Origin: Dehalococcoidia bacterium | GTDB taxonomy: Bacteria > Chloroflexota > Dehalococcoidia > JACPQF01 | Direction of reading: 5' to 3' | NCBI GenBank assembly: GCA_030650265.1 | Contig: JAUSEJ010000976.1 | Coordinates: forward strand, 1 to 6,102 | DNA: 6,102 nt | Shown here: positions 1 through 5,637 of the stretch, piece by piece | Position numbering within the stretch: the stretch's first letter is position 1 | Layout: each line of letters begins with the position of its first letter | Made by a program: the position numbers and the translations under genes | Notes under the pieces: generated by a model | The model's input: the letters and a program-made list of their open reading frames with translations, nothing else | Told to the model about the DNA's origin: nothing | Databases searched by the model: none

Positions 1-1216
1 GATAGCCCCACCGCGTTCCGGTGCCCATGCCTTTGACCGAAAACAGCACCACCACCTTCTTAGTACCCGCCGGAAACGAAATGCCCTGCCCAACCAGGCC
101 GGTTCCCTCTTTGAAGTCGGTGCCAAACGCCGGCGCACCGAAGCTACCGGTCTCGGCTGCAGGAGCCGTCGGCGTCGGATTGGCTGGACGAGGCGTCGGG
201 CTTGGACTGCCTGGAGCAACCGTCGGCGTCGGATTGGCTGGACGGGGCGTCGGCGTCGGACTAGTTGAAGTTTTGGGCAAGCGCGGCGGAATAGACTCGA
301 AAGCGTCGCTCTTGGCCTTTTCGATGTAGGGTTTGGCCAGGTCAACCAGCACGATACCGCCAAGCCGGGGGTCACTGGCATTGATGAAGCTCGGAACACC
401 GATTTGCTCTCCTCTGCCGTCTGTGGCCAAGCCACCCGAGTTGCCCGGCGCGATGGTGGCGTCAGTCTTGAAGGTGTCTACTGAAAGTTCGCTGAACTTG
501 TAGGTCTTGTAGAACCCGGATATCTCCCCGCTTGTTTTGGTGACGAGGGGTCCACCGATGCCTGGATAACCGAAGATGTGAACGGGATCGCCCAGCTTCG
601 CGCTCGCGGAATTGCCAAGTACGATTGAAGGCAAGCTAAGCAACGCCGGCAACGGCTGCGACTTGTCGAGCATCGCGTAGATCTTCAACACCGCAAGGTC
701 CAAACCCGGGGTGCCTTGTTGAACCTTTGCAAGATAGGTGGGCTTGGGATCAACCTTTGGGTCGTTGGTCAGGCCGACAATTACAGTCCCTTGGGAGTGG
801 TACATTTCGCCGGACTTCAGGCCAAGGCCGCTATCGTCCTTGCTCCCATAAACATCGGTGAAGCCGATACAGTGCCAGTTGGTCAGAATCACGCCTGAAG
901 GGTCAACTACCGTGCCGGAACAGCCTGCGATGATCTTCAGGTCATCCTTAGTCTTGCCGTCGGTCACGGTCCACAGCTTCACTGTAGCATACATCGCGCT
1001 GTCAATCCAGGACGTGTTGACTACATTCTGTCCCTGCTGATTGGTCTGTCCCTGCTGATTGGTCTGCCCTTGCTGATTGGTCTGTCCTTGTGGAGTAATC
1101 AGCACTGTAGGCAAAGGCTTAACCGTGGACAGCTCAATATCACAGCCCGCTCCCAATGTCAGGAGCGAGACCGCCACAAGAAAAGCCAATACCTTCCACA
1201 AAGAATTCGATCTCAT
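1..1216 (-). CDS. Trypsin-like serine protease lipoprotein (3' end cut by window edge)
   Basis: Translating the minus strand from the ATG at 1216 gives 405 open codons running off the left edge. Residues 1-25 form a lipoprotein-type signal: basic start, hydrophobic core, then LGAGC, with Cys25 the likely lipidated residue. The lipobox is imperfect because Gly, not Leu, is at -3. A polar GQTNQQ repeat linker covers residues 44-63. The protease domain (about 68-305) has the full triad: His115 in TNWHC, Asp173 in LDLAVLK, Ser260 in APGNSGG. Cys99 and Cys116 bracket the His strand like the chymotrypsin C42-C58 disulfide. A Pro/Thr-rich linker (about 318-352) leads to an incomplete C-terminal domain, probably a beta-sandwich. 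No PDZ domain is visible, so it is not a classical DegP/HtrA. A GAAGG motif lies 8 nt upstream of the ATG, and the gene starts 19 nt after its upstream neighbour, so it is probably cotranscribed. The substrate is unknown; it should act outside the membrane. Confidence 0.9.
   Translation of the reverse strand, partial: MRSNSLWKVLAFLVAVSLLTLGAGCDIELSTVKPLPTVLITPQGQTNQQGQTNQQGQTNQQGQNVVNTSWIDSAMYATVKLWTVTDGKTKDDLKIIAGCSGTVVDPSGVILTNWHCIGFTDVYGSKDDSGLGLKSGEMYHSQGTVIVGLTNDPKVDPKPTYLAKVQQGTPGLDLAVLKIYAMLDKSQPLPALLSLPSIVLGNSASAKLGDPVHIFGYPGIGGPLVTKTSGEISGFYKTYKFSELSVDTFKTDATIAPGNSGGLATDGRGEQIGVPSFINASDPRLGGIVLVDLAKPYIEKAKSDAFESIPPRLPKTSTSPTPTPRPANPTPTVAPGSPSPTPRPANPTPTAPAAETGSFGAPAFGTDFKEGTGLVGQGISFPAGTKKVVVLFSVKGMGTGTRWGY
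166..260 (-). repeat. 54-nt-period direct repeat encoding the Pro/Thr linker
   Basis: Two 41-nt copies, 166-206 and 220-260, differ at about four positions and are spaced exactly 54 nt (18 codons) apart. They encode the duplicated PTPRPANPTPT segment of the protease linker. The frame is preserved, as expected of a linker that grows or shrinks by slippage or unequal exchange. Confidence 0.85.
1027..1090 (-). repeat. 18-nt tandem repeat encoding the (GQTNQQ)n linker
   Basis: Units at 1027-1044, 1045-1062 and 1063-1080, plus a partial unit at 1081-1090. The first two are identical (tctgtccctgctgattgg on the plus strand) and the third differs at two positions. Each codes for one six-residue Gln/Asn-rich repeat between the lipid anchor and the protease domain. 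The near identity of the units suggests recent expansion. Confidence 0.9.
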
Positions 1217-1235
1217 CGTCTTCACCTTCGACGCC

Positions 1236-1838
1236 TCACGGTACCCGCCACGAGTTCAGCAGGCTCTGGCGCAACCCGGCCAGTCCGTCGAACTTGTCGC
1301 TTTGGCACGCAAACGTCAATATATGGAACTGGTCTCCGCCAGCCATGATCGTGTCAGTGCCCTGCATCACTACGGGCAGCGTATTGCTGGCGGCGCCCGC
1401 TCGGCCCTCAGCCAAGAAGGCGTAGCGAATACTCACCGCCTCGCGCCCATGCAGTTGAATCGCCTCGAGCTTCAGAACGCGGTAGGCCGACAATTCCACC
1501 GCTCGCCTCACCGACCAGGCTGTGGAAATATCGGCAAGGGATAGGTTAGCCGACCCCCCTGCCACAACCAGTTCATCCTTGGCGATCTGGCGGATCCCCA
1601 CCCGCGGGCCGAAGATGCCGGCGCCAAGGTTAACTGCAGCGAACGCCGCCCCCTCCTCGCTAACCTCCATCCAACCCACCGGATAAGTGATCGTCATCCC
1701 GGCCGCACTCGTCGTAAACGTTCGGCCCGCCACCGACATCTGCACTAGCCAGCCAAGGGCAAGGGCCACAGCCACTGTTAGGAGAACCGCCCACTCCGGT
1801 TCCTGCGTTCGTCCCCGACCCAAAATCGCTAATCTCAT
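1236..1838 (-). CDS. Membrane-anchored PsbP-like exported protein
   Basis: A 200-residue protein with one N-terminal hydrophobic segment (about residues 17-36) preceded by charged residues. This is a signal anchor without a clear cleavage site or lipobox, so a type II topology with the bulk outside is likely. The exported part opens with FTTSAAGMTITYPVGW, the 'short beta strand then YP-GW' opening seen in PsbP/Mog1-fold proteins. It ends in alternating strands and a helix followed by SLLNSWRVP, also typical of that fold. Such domains are usually non-enzymatic binding modules, and no catalytic motif is visible here. The gene lies 24 nt after the PrsW-like gene and 19 nt before the protease gene, which suggests a shared message. 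The start is the only ATG that keeps the membrane segment; its Shine-Dalgarno match is weak (AGG 9 nt upstream). The family call is by pattern only, and the specific function is unknown. Confidence 0.75.
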   Translation of the reverse strand: MRLAILGRGRTQEPEWAVLLTVAVALALGWLVQMSVAGRTFTTSAAGMTITYPVGWMEVSEEGAAFAAVNLGAGIFGPRVGIRQIAKDELVVAGGSANLSLADISTAWSVRRAVELSAYRVLKLEAIQLHGREAVSIRYAFLAEGRAGAASNTLPVVMQGTDTIMAGGDQFHILTFACQSDKFDGLAGLRQSLLNSWRVP

Positions 1839-1862
1839 CTTCTTTAGCCTAGCTCCACCAGA

Positions 1863-2807
1863 TTACGCGCTAGCCGCCGACGCCAATGTGGCCGCGTTCA
1901 ATCGCCGAATAACAGTAAACAGAATCACGAACGTGGCGCCCGCGACGACCGCGGCGAGAACCAGTCCGTACCATGGATTGAAAACCACACCGCCAAGAGT
2001 GGTCACTTCGCCCAGAGCAAAGTTGACTATGCCGTTCAGCACTGCTGCCAGGGTCAAGCCGATGGGCAGCCAGAACACGCCCATGGCCTCGAACTTGGCC
2101 CGGCCCAAGAAGTAACCGACCACGCCGCTGAAGCTGGCCTGGGCCAACGCCGCCACCGCTACCCGCAGCGCTCCAACCCCCAGGTCGACGCCGCCGCTGC
2201 TCACCACATACTGCAGATTGAGCATGGTGGCGTAGCCCAAGCCGGCCGCCGCACTGTAGATGATGCCATCCACACGCTCGTCGAACTCCACCGACCGATA
2301 AACTGTATAGCGCACCACCGCGTATTTCAGAAACTCCTGCACAAAACCGACGACGAAGATCATGCCAAGGAGCGTCGTCAGCAAATCGGCGCCAAGCCAG
2401 CTCTGCACCTTGAACACGTCGCGGATCAACGGCTGGCCAACACCCTGGGCCAGTATCGCCCCCAATAGCAAAACGCCAAGCACGTAGCCCTTTGGCTCGT
2501 GCTCCAGACGGTCCTGATAGTAGAAGGCGACCAGCCAAAGGAAAGCTGGCACTATCGCCAGAACAACACCTAAGGCTACAAGGCCCTCCCCGGCGATGGA
2601 CGGCTTAATGAGATCGGCCAGCCAGGCCACTAGCGCCACGAACACTACGGTGCCGATGATACTGAATATAATGGGCTGGGCTGCCGCCCGCCTCTCTCGC
2701 GTCACGTTGCGATAGTGGGTGGCGCAGTAGTGGCGTCCACCCAGCGTGAAGCCCTCTCCGTCAATGAGCCGGTCGCACACGCAACACTTAGAAATGCTCG
2801 TAGCCAT
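1863..2807 (-). CDS. PrsW-family membrane protein with N-terminal zinc knuckle, probably catalytically dead
   Basis: A 314-residue protein counted from the ATG at 2807. Residues 8-31 show C8-x2-C11-x14-H26-x-C28-x2-H31, a LIM-like or treble-clef-like zinc site at the probably cytoplasmic N-terminus. About seven to eight hydrophobic segments follow (from residue 45 to 300). The PrsW signature is clear in order: LEHEPKGYVLG (101-111), FVQEFLKY (155-162), EFDERVDGIIY (174-184), GYATMLNLQY (191-200), GYFLGRAKF (231-239). Compared with PrsW of Bacillus subtilis as I remember it (LEESLK, TLENILY, CHALIG, LLHGSYDF), the conserved polar residues are changed: first Glu to Gln157, Glu to Leu196, His to Gln223, His to Asn258, Asp to Asn262. 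PrsW cleaves anti-sigma factors within the membrane; this copy may bind but not cut. It is first in the cluster. An upstream in-frame TTG at 2846 was not chosen because the ATG at 2807 has GGAGAAGG 8 nt before it. Confidence 0.85.
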   Translation of the reverse strand: MATSISKCCVCDRLIDGEGFTLGGRHYCATHYRNVTRERRAAAQPIIFSIIGTVVFVALVAWLADLIKPSIAGEGLVALGVVLAIVPAFLWLVAFYYQDRLEHEPKGYVLGVLLLGAILAQGVGQPLIRDVFKVQSWLGADLLTTLLGMIFVVGFVQEFLKYAVVRYTVYRSVEFDERVDGIIYSAAAGLGYATMLNLQYVVSSGGVDLGVGALRVAVAALAQASFSGVVGYFLGRAKFEAMGVFWLPIGLTLAAVLNGIVNFALGEVTTLGGVVFNPWYGLVLAAVVAGATFVILFTVIRRLNAATLASAASA

Positions 2808-2871
2808 CTCCCCAACCTTCTCCAGTGAGTAAGTCGAATCGCCCAAATGCAGGAGTTTGACTTGATGTCAT
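2788..2871 (-). CDS. Possible 27-codon leader ORF overlapping the PrsW-like start
   Basis: In the predicted leader of the PrsW-like message an ATG at 2871 opens a 27-residue frame (MTSSQTPAFGRFDLL and so on). It reads through the ATG at 2807 in another frame and stops at 2788. A GGAG lies 10 nt upstream. A six-codon frame, MGDGLP (2868-2888), ends with a TGA that overlaps this ATG. No known peptide is recognised. Both frames may be chance, and the main interest is possible translational interference or coupling. Confidence 0.2.
   Translation of the reverse strand: MTSSQTPAFGRFDLLTGEGWGDGYEHF
2816..2823 (-). promoter_or_regulatory. Ribosome binding site deciding the PrsW-like start
   Basis: GGAGAAGG on the minus strand ends 8 nt before the ATG at 2807, and a second purine run, GGGGAG, touches that ATG. 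The alternative in-frame TTG at 2846 lacks a comparable site, so translation most likely begins at 2807. Confidence 0.65.
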
Positions 2872-2899
2872 GGAAGACCGTCTCCCATGGATCTCGCCT

Positions 2900-2928
2900 A
2901 TAATAATACTAGCAAAGTAGGATGTCAA
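2900..2928 (-). promoter_or_regulatory. Sigma70-type promoter for the PrsW-like / PsbP-like / protease cluster
   Basis: On the minus strand TTGACA (2923-2928) is followed by exactly 17 nt and TATTAT (2900-2905). The -35 matches the consensus at six of six positions and the -10 at five of six. The start of transcription would fall near 2893, giving a leader of about 86 nt before the ATG at 2807. No operator or riboswitch is recognised in the leader. Confidence 0.7.
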
Positions 2929-3129
2929 GCAAATTCTCACCGGATCCGATAATTGGCGAGACTGATGAAGAAATCGGTTTCTCGGCTATCTCGTTTAGGT
3001 CAAAGAGGCAGGATTCAAGCGTTGCAGGTATCGACCCATCAGCATTCTTGCCAATCGCTAAAACAAGATAGCGCTGGTCAGTTGCAGTCGATCGATGCCA
3101 TCGCCCGTGGTGAACGGCATAATACCGCT

Positions 3130-3158
3130 TTGCCAATCTCCTGATGTTCATGTATACT
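3130..3158 (+). promoter_or_regulatory. Sigma70-type promoter giving a near-leaderless mRNA
   Basis: TTGCCA (3130-3135), a 17-nt spacer and TATACT (3153-3158). Each hexamer matches the consensus at five of six positions. Transcription should start around 3164-3167, only 7-10 nt before the ATG at 3174. The earlier in-frame ATGs at 3144 and 3150 lie inside the promoter and would not be transcribed from it, which sets the start of the downstream gene. Confidence 0.65.
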
Positions 3159-3173
3159 CAGCGTGTCTTGAAT

Positions 3174-4193
3174 ATGAACTTCGACTCGCTTACCGACCCC
3201 GGTTCGATTGAAGCGAACGAGCACGGCGAACTGACAAGTGCGCAGGACGACATGCTGCGTCTCACGTCCGGCCTTACCTTTTGGTACGTTCTCGGCTCCG
3301 CCATTGTCTTCATCGGCATAATAGTATGGTGGATTACAGTCGCTGAAGTAGCAAACCCTCCCGAGAATGCGCCACGCATCCCCGCCTATTTCTGGCTGGT
3401 CCTCTTGGTTGCGTTCGGCACGCCTCTGGGCTACATGGCCTGGCAGATGCTGCGATCATCACGTGTTAAGAAGGAAATCGCCTCCAACAACATTGTGTTC
3501 GAAGAGGGGCGAGTCGAGTGGACGGGCCGGCGTTATCGCCTCGCCGTCTCTGTGCACTGGCTACGCTCCATCTACGGCCAACTCAATCTGATGCCAGGAC
3601 GCTACCGGTTCAATATGCTCCCGGGCTCGCGCTACCTCCTGTCTGCCGAACCGCTCGATGCGCCAGAAGTATACTATGCAGCGCTTACGGACGTTCTCGG
3701 CCAGGTCCACCGGTTTACAAAAGATGATCTCGACGCCAATCGCGAGGGAAGATTCTCGCCCGCCCAGGCGACGCGATTTCGATCGCGCTCCATTCAAACC
3801 GGTCTTCTGGCAACCGTATTCCTAGCCGCTCTCATCGGCGCCCTATATCTCGCTTTCACGTCTCGAACCGTATGGTCTATTGGCGCCTTCGCCACCTGGT
3901 TTATCGTTTGCCTTCTCGTCCTTCCCTCCATGATTCGCGATTCCATCAACCGATTGCGCGAAAGTCTAGACAAGATCGCTTCCGTTCAAGGACGGGGAGA
4001 GAAGTCCTTCCGTCTCCGGCGGCCCGCCGACATAAGATCCTACCTCGTCAGCGACCAGCGACTCGATGTAAGCGCACGTGCCTATAACGCGATGGTCGAG
4101 GGAGTGGTCTATCGCGTCTATTACGCCTGGTTCAGCGAGACAATACTGTCCGTCGAGGCTGTAGCAACAGAAACCCCGCCTCTGACATTCTAA
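3174..4193 (+). CDS. Uncharacterised four-TM protein built from an internal duplication
   Basis: A 339-residue protein counted from the ATG at 3174. Hydrophobic segments lie at about 36-58, 69-93, 208-229 and 232-254. The chain is two copies of one module. Each begins with a polar helix motif, A-N-x2-G-x-(L/F)-x2-A-Q (A14 to Q24; A188 to Q198). Each continues with two TM segments and ends in a strand-rich soluble part, RL-x-VS ... G-x(1-2)-YR ... LS-x-E (122-159; 296-328). The offset is exactly 174 residues up to RL-x-VS and 169 after a five-residue gap. I recognise no enzyme motif and assign no function; the soluble parts probably face the same side of the membrane. No Shine-Dalgarno precedes the ATG, which fits the near-leaderless promoter. 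ATGs at 3144 and 3150 would add ten residues but lie within the promoter. The gene is divergent from the PrsW-like cluster and convergent with the glycosyltransferase gene, 15 nt away. Confidence 0.85.
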   Translation: MNFDSLTDPGSIEANEHGELTSAQDDMLRLTSGLTFWYVLGSAIVFIGIIVWWITVAEVANPPENAPRIPAYFWLVLLVAFGTPLGYMAWQMLRSSRVKKEIASNNIVFEEGRVEWTGRRYRLAVSVHWLRSIYGQLNLMPGRYRFNMLPGSRYLLSAEPLDAPEVYYAALTDVLGQVHRFTKDDLDANREGRFSPAQATRFRSRSIQTGLLATVFLAALIGALYLAFTSRTVWSIGAFATWFIVCLLVLPSMIRDSINRLRESLDKIASVQGRGEKSFRLRRPADIRSYLVSDQRLDVSARAYNAMVEGVVYRVYYAWFSETILSVEAVATETPPLTF

Positions 4194-4216
4194 GCTGGCC
4201 AACAAACTTTAGAATG
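4186..4216. terminator. Inverted repeat formed by two convergent gene ends (weak bidirectional terminator candidate)
   Basis: CATTCTAA (4186-4193) and TTAGAATG (4209-4216) pair over 8 bp around a 15-nt loop. Both arms end in the stop codon of the adjoining gene, since both proteins end in Phe-stop written TTC TAA. The stem is AT-rich with no T-run, so terminator strength would be poor. It is the only structure between the convergent genes. Confidence 0.3.
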
Positions 4217-5474
4217 AACCACCAACGCCGTCGCCGGCGGCTTCGCCAATTATCCTTTCGAACTCTCCAACAATCACGTCCCAGTCGAACTCCGCCCGAG
4301 CCCGTTTCAGTCCCGAGTCGCGCAACCATACGCGAAGTTCAGGTTCGTTCCATAGCCGGAGCACGGCCGCCGCCAACGCCTCTGCGTCATCGGCTGGCAC
4401 CAGAATCCCATTCTCTCCATTCCGGATGATGCTTCGCGTGCCGCCTGTGTCGGCAGCGACCACCGGTATCCCCGCGGCGTTGGCCTCACACAATACCCGA
4501 CCCATCGTTTCAACATCTGCCCACCCGTTATTGCGACGGTGAGAACGACTGGCAAGGACAAAGCAGTCCGCGGCGTGATAGTATTCGACGATTTGACCGT
4601 GTGGAACCCGCCCAATGAATCGCACCGTGTCGCCCAGGCCAAGAAGCACGGCCAGCCGCTCACACTTCTCCTTTTCGGGACCATCGCCAACTATCACTAA
4701 CGCCACGGTCGGAATCTGCCCCTTTATGATGGCCACCGCCTTCAGCAGCAAGTCGACTCCCTTCTTCTCCACCAACCTGCACACCGTCAGAAGAACGGGA
4801 CCCTTTCTCCCCAGGCTCAGCCGTTCGCGCAGTTCGGGACGCCTATTGACTGCAAAACGAGCGGTATCGACGCCACCGGAAACCACATTGACCGCAGCCG
4901 GACTGACCCCCACTTCCAGCAAACGGTCGCGGGTGAAATCGCTATTGGCGATGACCGCCGATGCGGCACATGCCGCCCGCCTGACGAGTTCACGGCGTGC
5001 CGAGAAAAGCACATCCTCAAAGCAGTTCGGCTTGCCCAAACGCCGGTAAAGAGCATAGATCTTTTGTTCTAATAGAGGATATGCCAGCAAGTTGGACCCC
5101 AATCTGAATGGATATGGCACCCAGCAGCGCATGATATCGTTGCCCACCGACCGGCAAACCACCGGAATACCATCGAGGGCCGCCAGCAGACCGTAGAACG
5201 GTGTGCTACCGTACACGATACTTGAGTTGAGCTTGACGGTAAGCCTGTGCAGCAAGCGCAAGTTGGCCCAGTAACTCAACCGGCTGAGGATGCGATAGGT
5301 AGGATACGGCTGGGCCGAGTCGTACTCAGCGGCGGCCATTGCATCTTTGGCCTCCCTGTAGGTTACGACCGCGATAGAATGGCCACGTTTGTACAATCCG
5401 TTCGCCAGCGCTACAGCGTGGGTTTGCATACCTCCTACGGATGGCGGATACTCCGGCTGGACGAGTAGAATCAA
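4209..5474 (-). CDS. Family GT4 glycosyltransferase (GT-B fold)
   Basis: A 421-residue enzyme of usual length for the family, expected to move a sugar from a nucleotide-sugar donor to a lipid-linked or polysaccharide acceptor at the inner face of the membrane. The acceptor-side Rossmann half begins MILLVQPEYPPSVGGMQTH, with the Gly-Gly loop at 14-15 typical of GT4. The donor half starts near residue 225 (VLLTVCRLVEKKGVD). It contains IVGDGPEKEK (261-270), the FIGRVPH segment (286-292) and the E-x7-E motif, Glu322 to Glu330, followed by ANAAGIPVVAADTGGT and NGILVP. All core motifs look intact. The nearest named types are PimB-like mannosyltransferases, but donor and acceptor cannot be read from sequence, so no symbol is given. 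The start is TTG, and the first residues match the family's usual N-terminus. A GGAG lies 11 nt upstream, and a short leader ORF overlaps the start. The gene has its own promoter. Confidence 0.93.
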   Translation of the reverse strand: MILLVQPEYPPSVGGMQTHAVALANGLYKRGHSIAVVTYREAKDAMAAAEYDSAQPYPTYRILSRLSYWANLRLLHRLTVKLNSSIVYGSTPFYGLLAALDGIPVVCRSVGNDIMRCWVPYPFRLGSNLLAYPLLEQKIYALYRRLGKPNCFEDVLFSARRELVRRAACAASAVIANSDFTRDRLLEVGVSPAAVNVVSGGVDTARFAVNRRPELRERLSLGRKGPVLLTVCRLVEKKGVDLLLKAVAIIKGQIPTVALVIVGDGPEKEKCERLAVLLGLGDTVRFIGRVPHGQIVEYYHAADCFVLASRSHRRNNGWADVETMGRVLCEANAAGIPVVAADTGGTRSIIRNGENGILVPADDAEALAAAVLRLWNEPELRVWLRDSGLKRARAEFDWDVIVGEFERIIGEAAGDGVGGSF

Positions 5475-5506
5475 GACGCTTCGTACTCCAGGTCGATAAT
5501 GGTCAT
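5471..5506 (-). CDS. Possible 11-codon leader ORF coupled to the glycosyltransferase start
   Basis: ATG at 5506 encodes MTIIDLEYEAS and stops at TGA (5471-5473), which overlaps the TTG start of the glycosyltransferase gene in the string TTGA. An AGAGG sits 7 nt before the ATG (5514-5518), a better placed ribosome site than that of the TTG itself. The arrangement allows translational coupling by terminating ribosomes restarting at TTG. No run of regulatory codons is present, so amino-acid attenuation is not indicated. Confidence 0.4.
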   Translation of the reverse strand: MTIIDLEYEAS

Positions 5507-5536
5507 TTTGAAGCCTCTGCTGGCAACCGCAGACAC

Positions 5537-5565
5537 AGTCTATTCGTTGCAGATTCGACTGTCAA
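5537..5565 (-). promoter_or_regulatory. Sigma70-type promoter for the glycosyltransferase gene
   Basis: On the minus strand TTGACA (5560-5565), a 17-nt spacer and TAGACT (5537-5542); the -35 is a perfect match and the -10 four of six. The start of transcription is expected near 5530, about 24 nt before the leader ORF and 56 nt before the TTG. It lies downstream of the hairpin at 5638-5677, so the gene is probably transcribed separately from the channel gene. Confidence 0.65.
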
Positions 5566-5637
5566 CAGCAGCAGCTTACCGCGTCGCATCCAATCCGTTA
5601 TCACCAACCGCTTTTCAATTCACATACTCAGCGTGAC

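Larger units (their letters stand above)
2847..3173. other. Intergenic region between divergent transcription units
   Basis: This 327-nt stretch holds the minus-strand promoter at 2900-2928 and the plus-strand promoter at 3130-3158, about 200 nt apart, so the two do not overlap. Open frames at 2909-3151 (minus) and 2953-3144 (plus) lack ribosome sites and recognisable protein patterns. No tRNA, known riboswitch or long repeat is seen. Only small palindromes occur, such as CGGATCCG at 2941-2948. Confidence 0.7.

Noticed and set aside
1027..1090. Short regular repeats as a possible CRISPR array
   Set aside because: The units are contiguous 18-mers with no spacers and they code in frame for GQTNQQ.
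1687..2115. 142-codon plus-strand ORF
   Set aside because: It is antisense to the PrsW-like and PsbP-like genes, both of which have convincing family signatures; the frame is a shadow.
1870..2538. 222-codon minus-strand ORF rich in Arg and Gly
   Set aside because: It lies in another frame of the PrsW-like gene and its low-complexity Arg/Gly composition is typical of an out-of-frame shadow in GC-rich DNA.
2844..2846. TTG as the start of the PrsW-like gene
   Set aside because: It would add 13 residues without family similarity and has no good ribosome site, whereas the ATG at 2807 has GGAGAAGG at 8 nt.
2953..3144. 63-codon plus-strand ORF in the same intergenic region
   Set aside because: Composition is not protein-like, there is no ribosome site, and it overlaps the opposite-strand ORF and the promoter at its end.
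2909..3151. 80-codon minus-strand ORF in the divergent intergenic region (MNIRRLAKRYYAVHHGRW...)
   Set aside because: No ribosome site, its ATG lies in the plus-strand promoter and its last codons fall in the minus-strand promoter. No family pattern is recognised. It may be chance or a decayed remnant.
4615..5049. 144-codon plus-strand ORF
   Set aside because: It is antisense to the glycosyltransferase and is Ser/Arg/Thr-rich with no domain pattern.
3154..5635. 12-nt shared string atactcagcgtg at 3154-3165 and 5624-5635
   Set aside because: It appears only twice, the contexts differ (a promoter start region versus an intergenic stretch on the other strand's unit), and it has no palindromic form, so chance is the simpler explanation.
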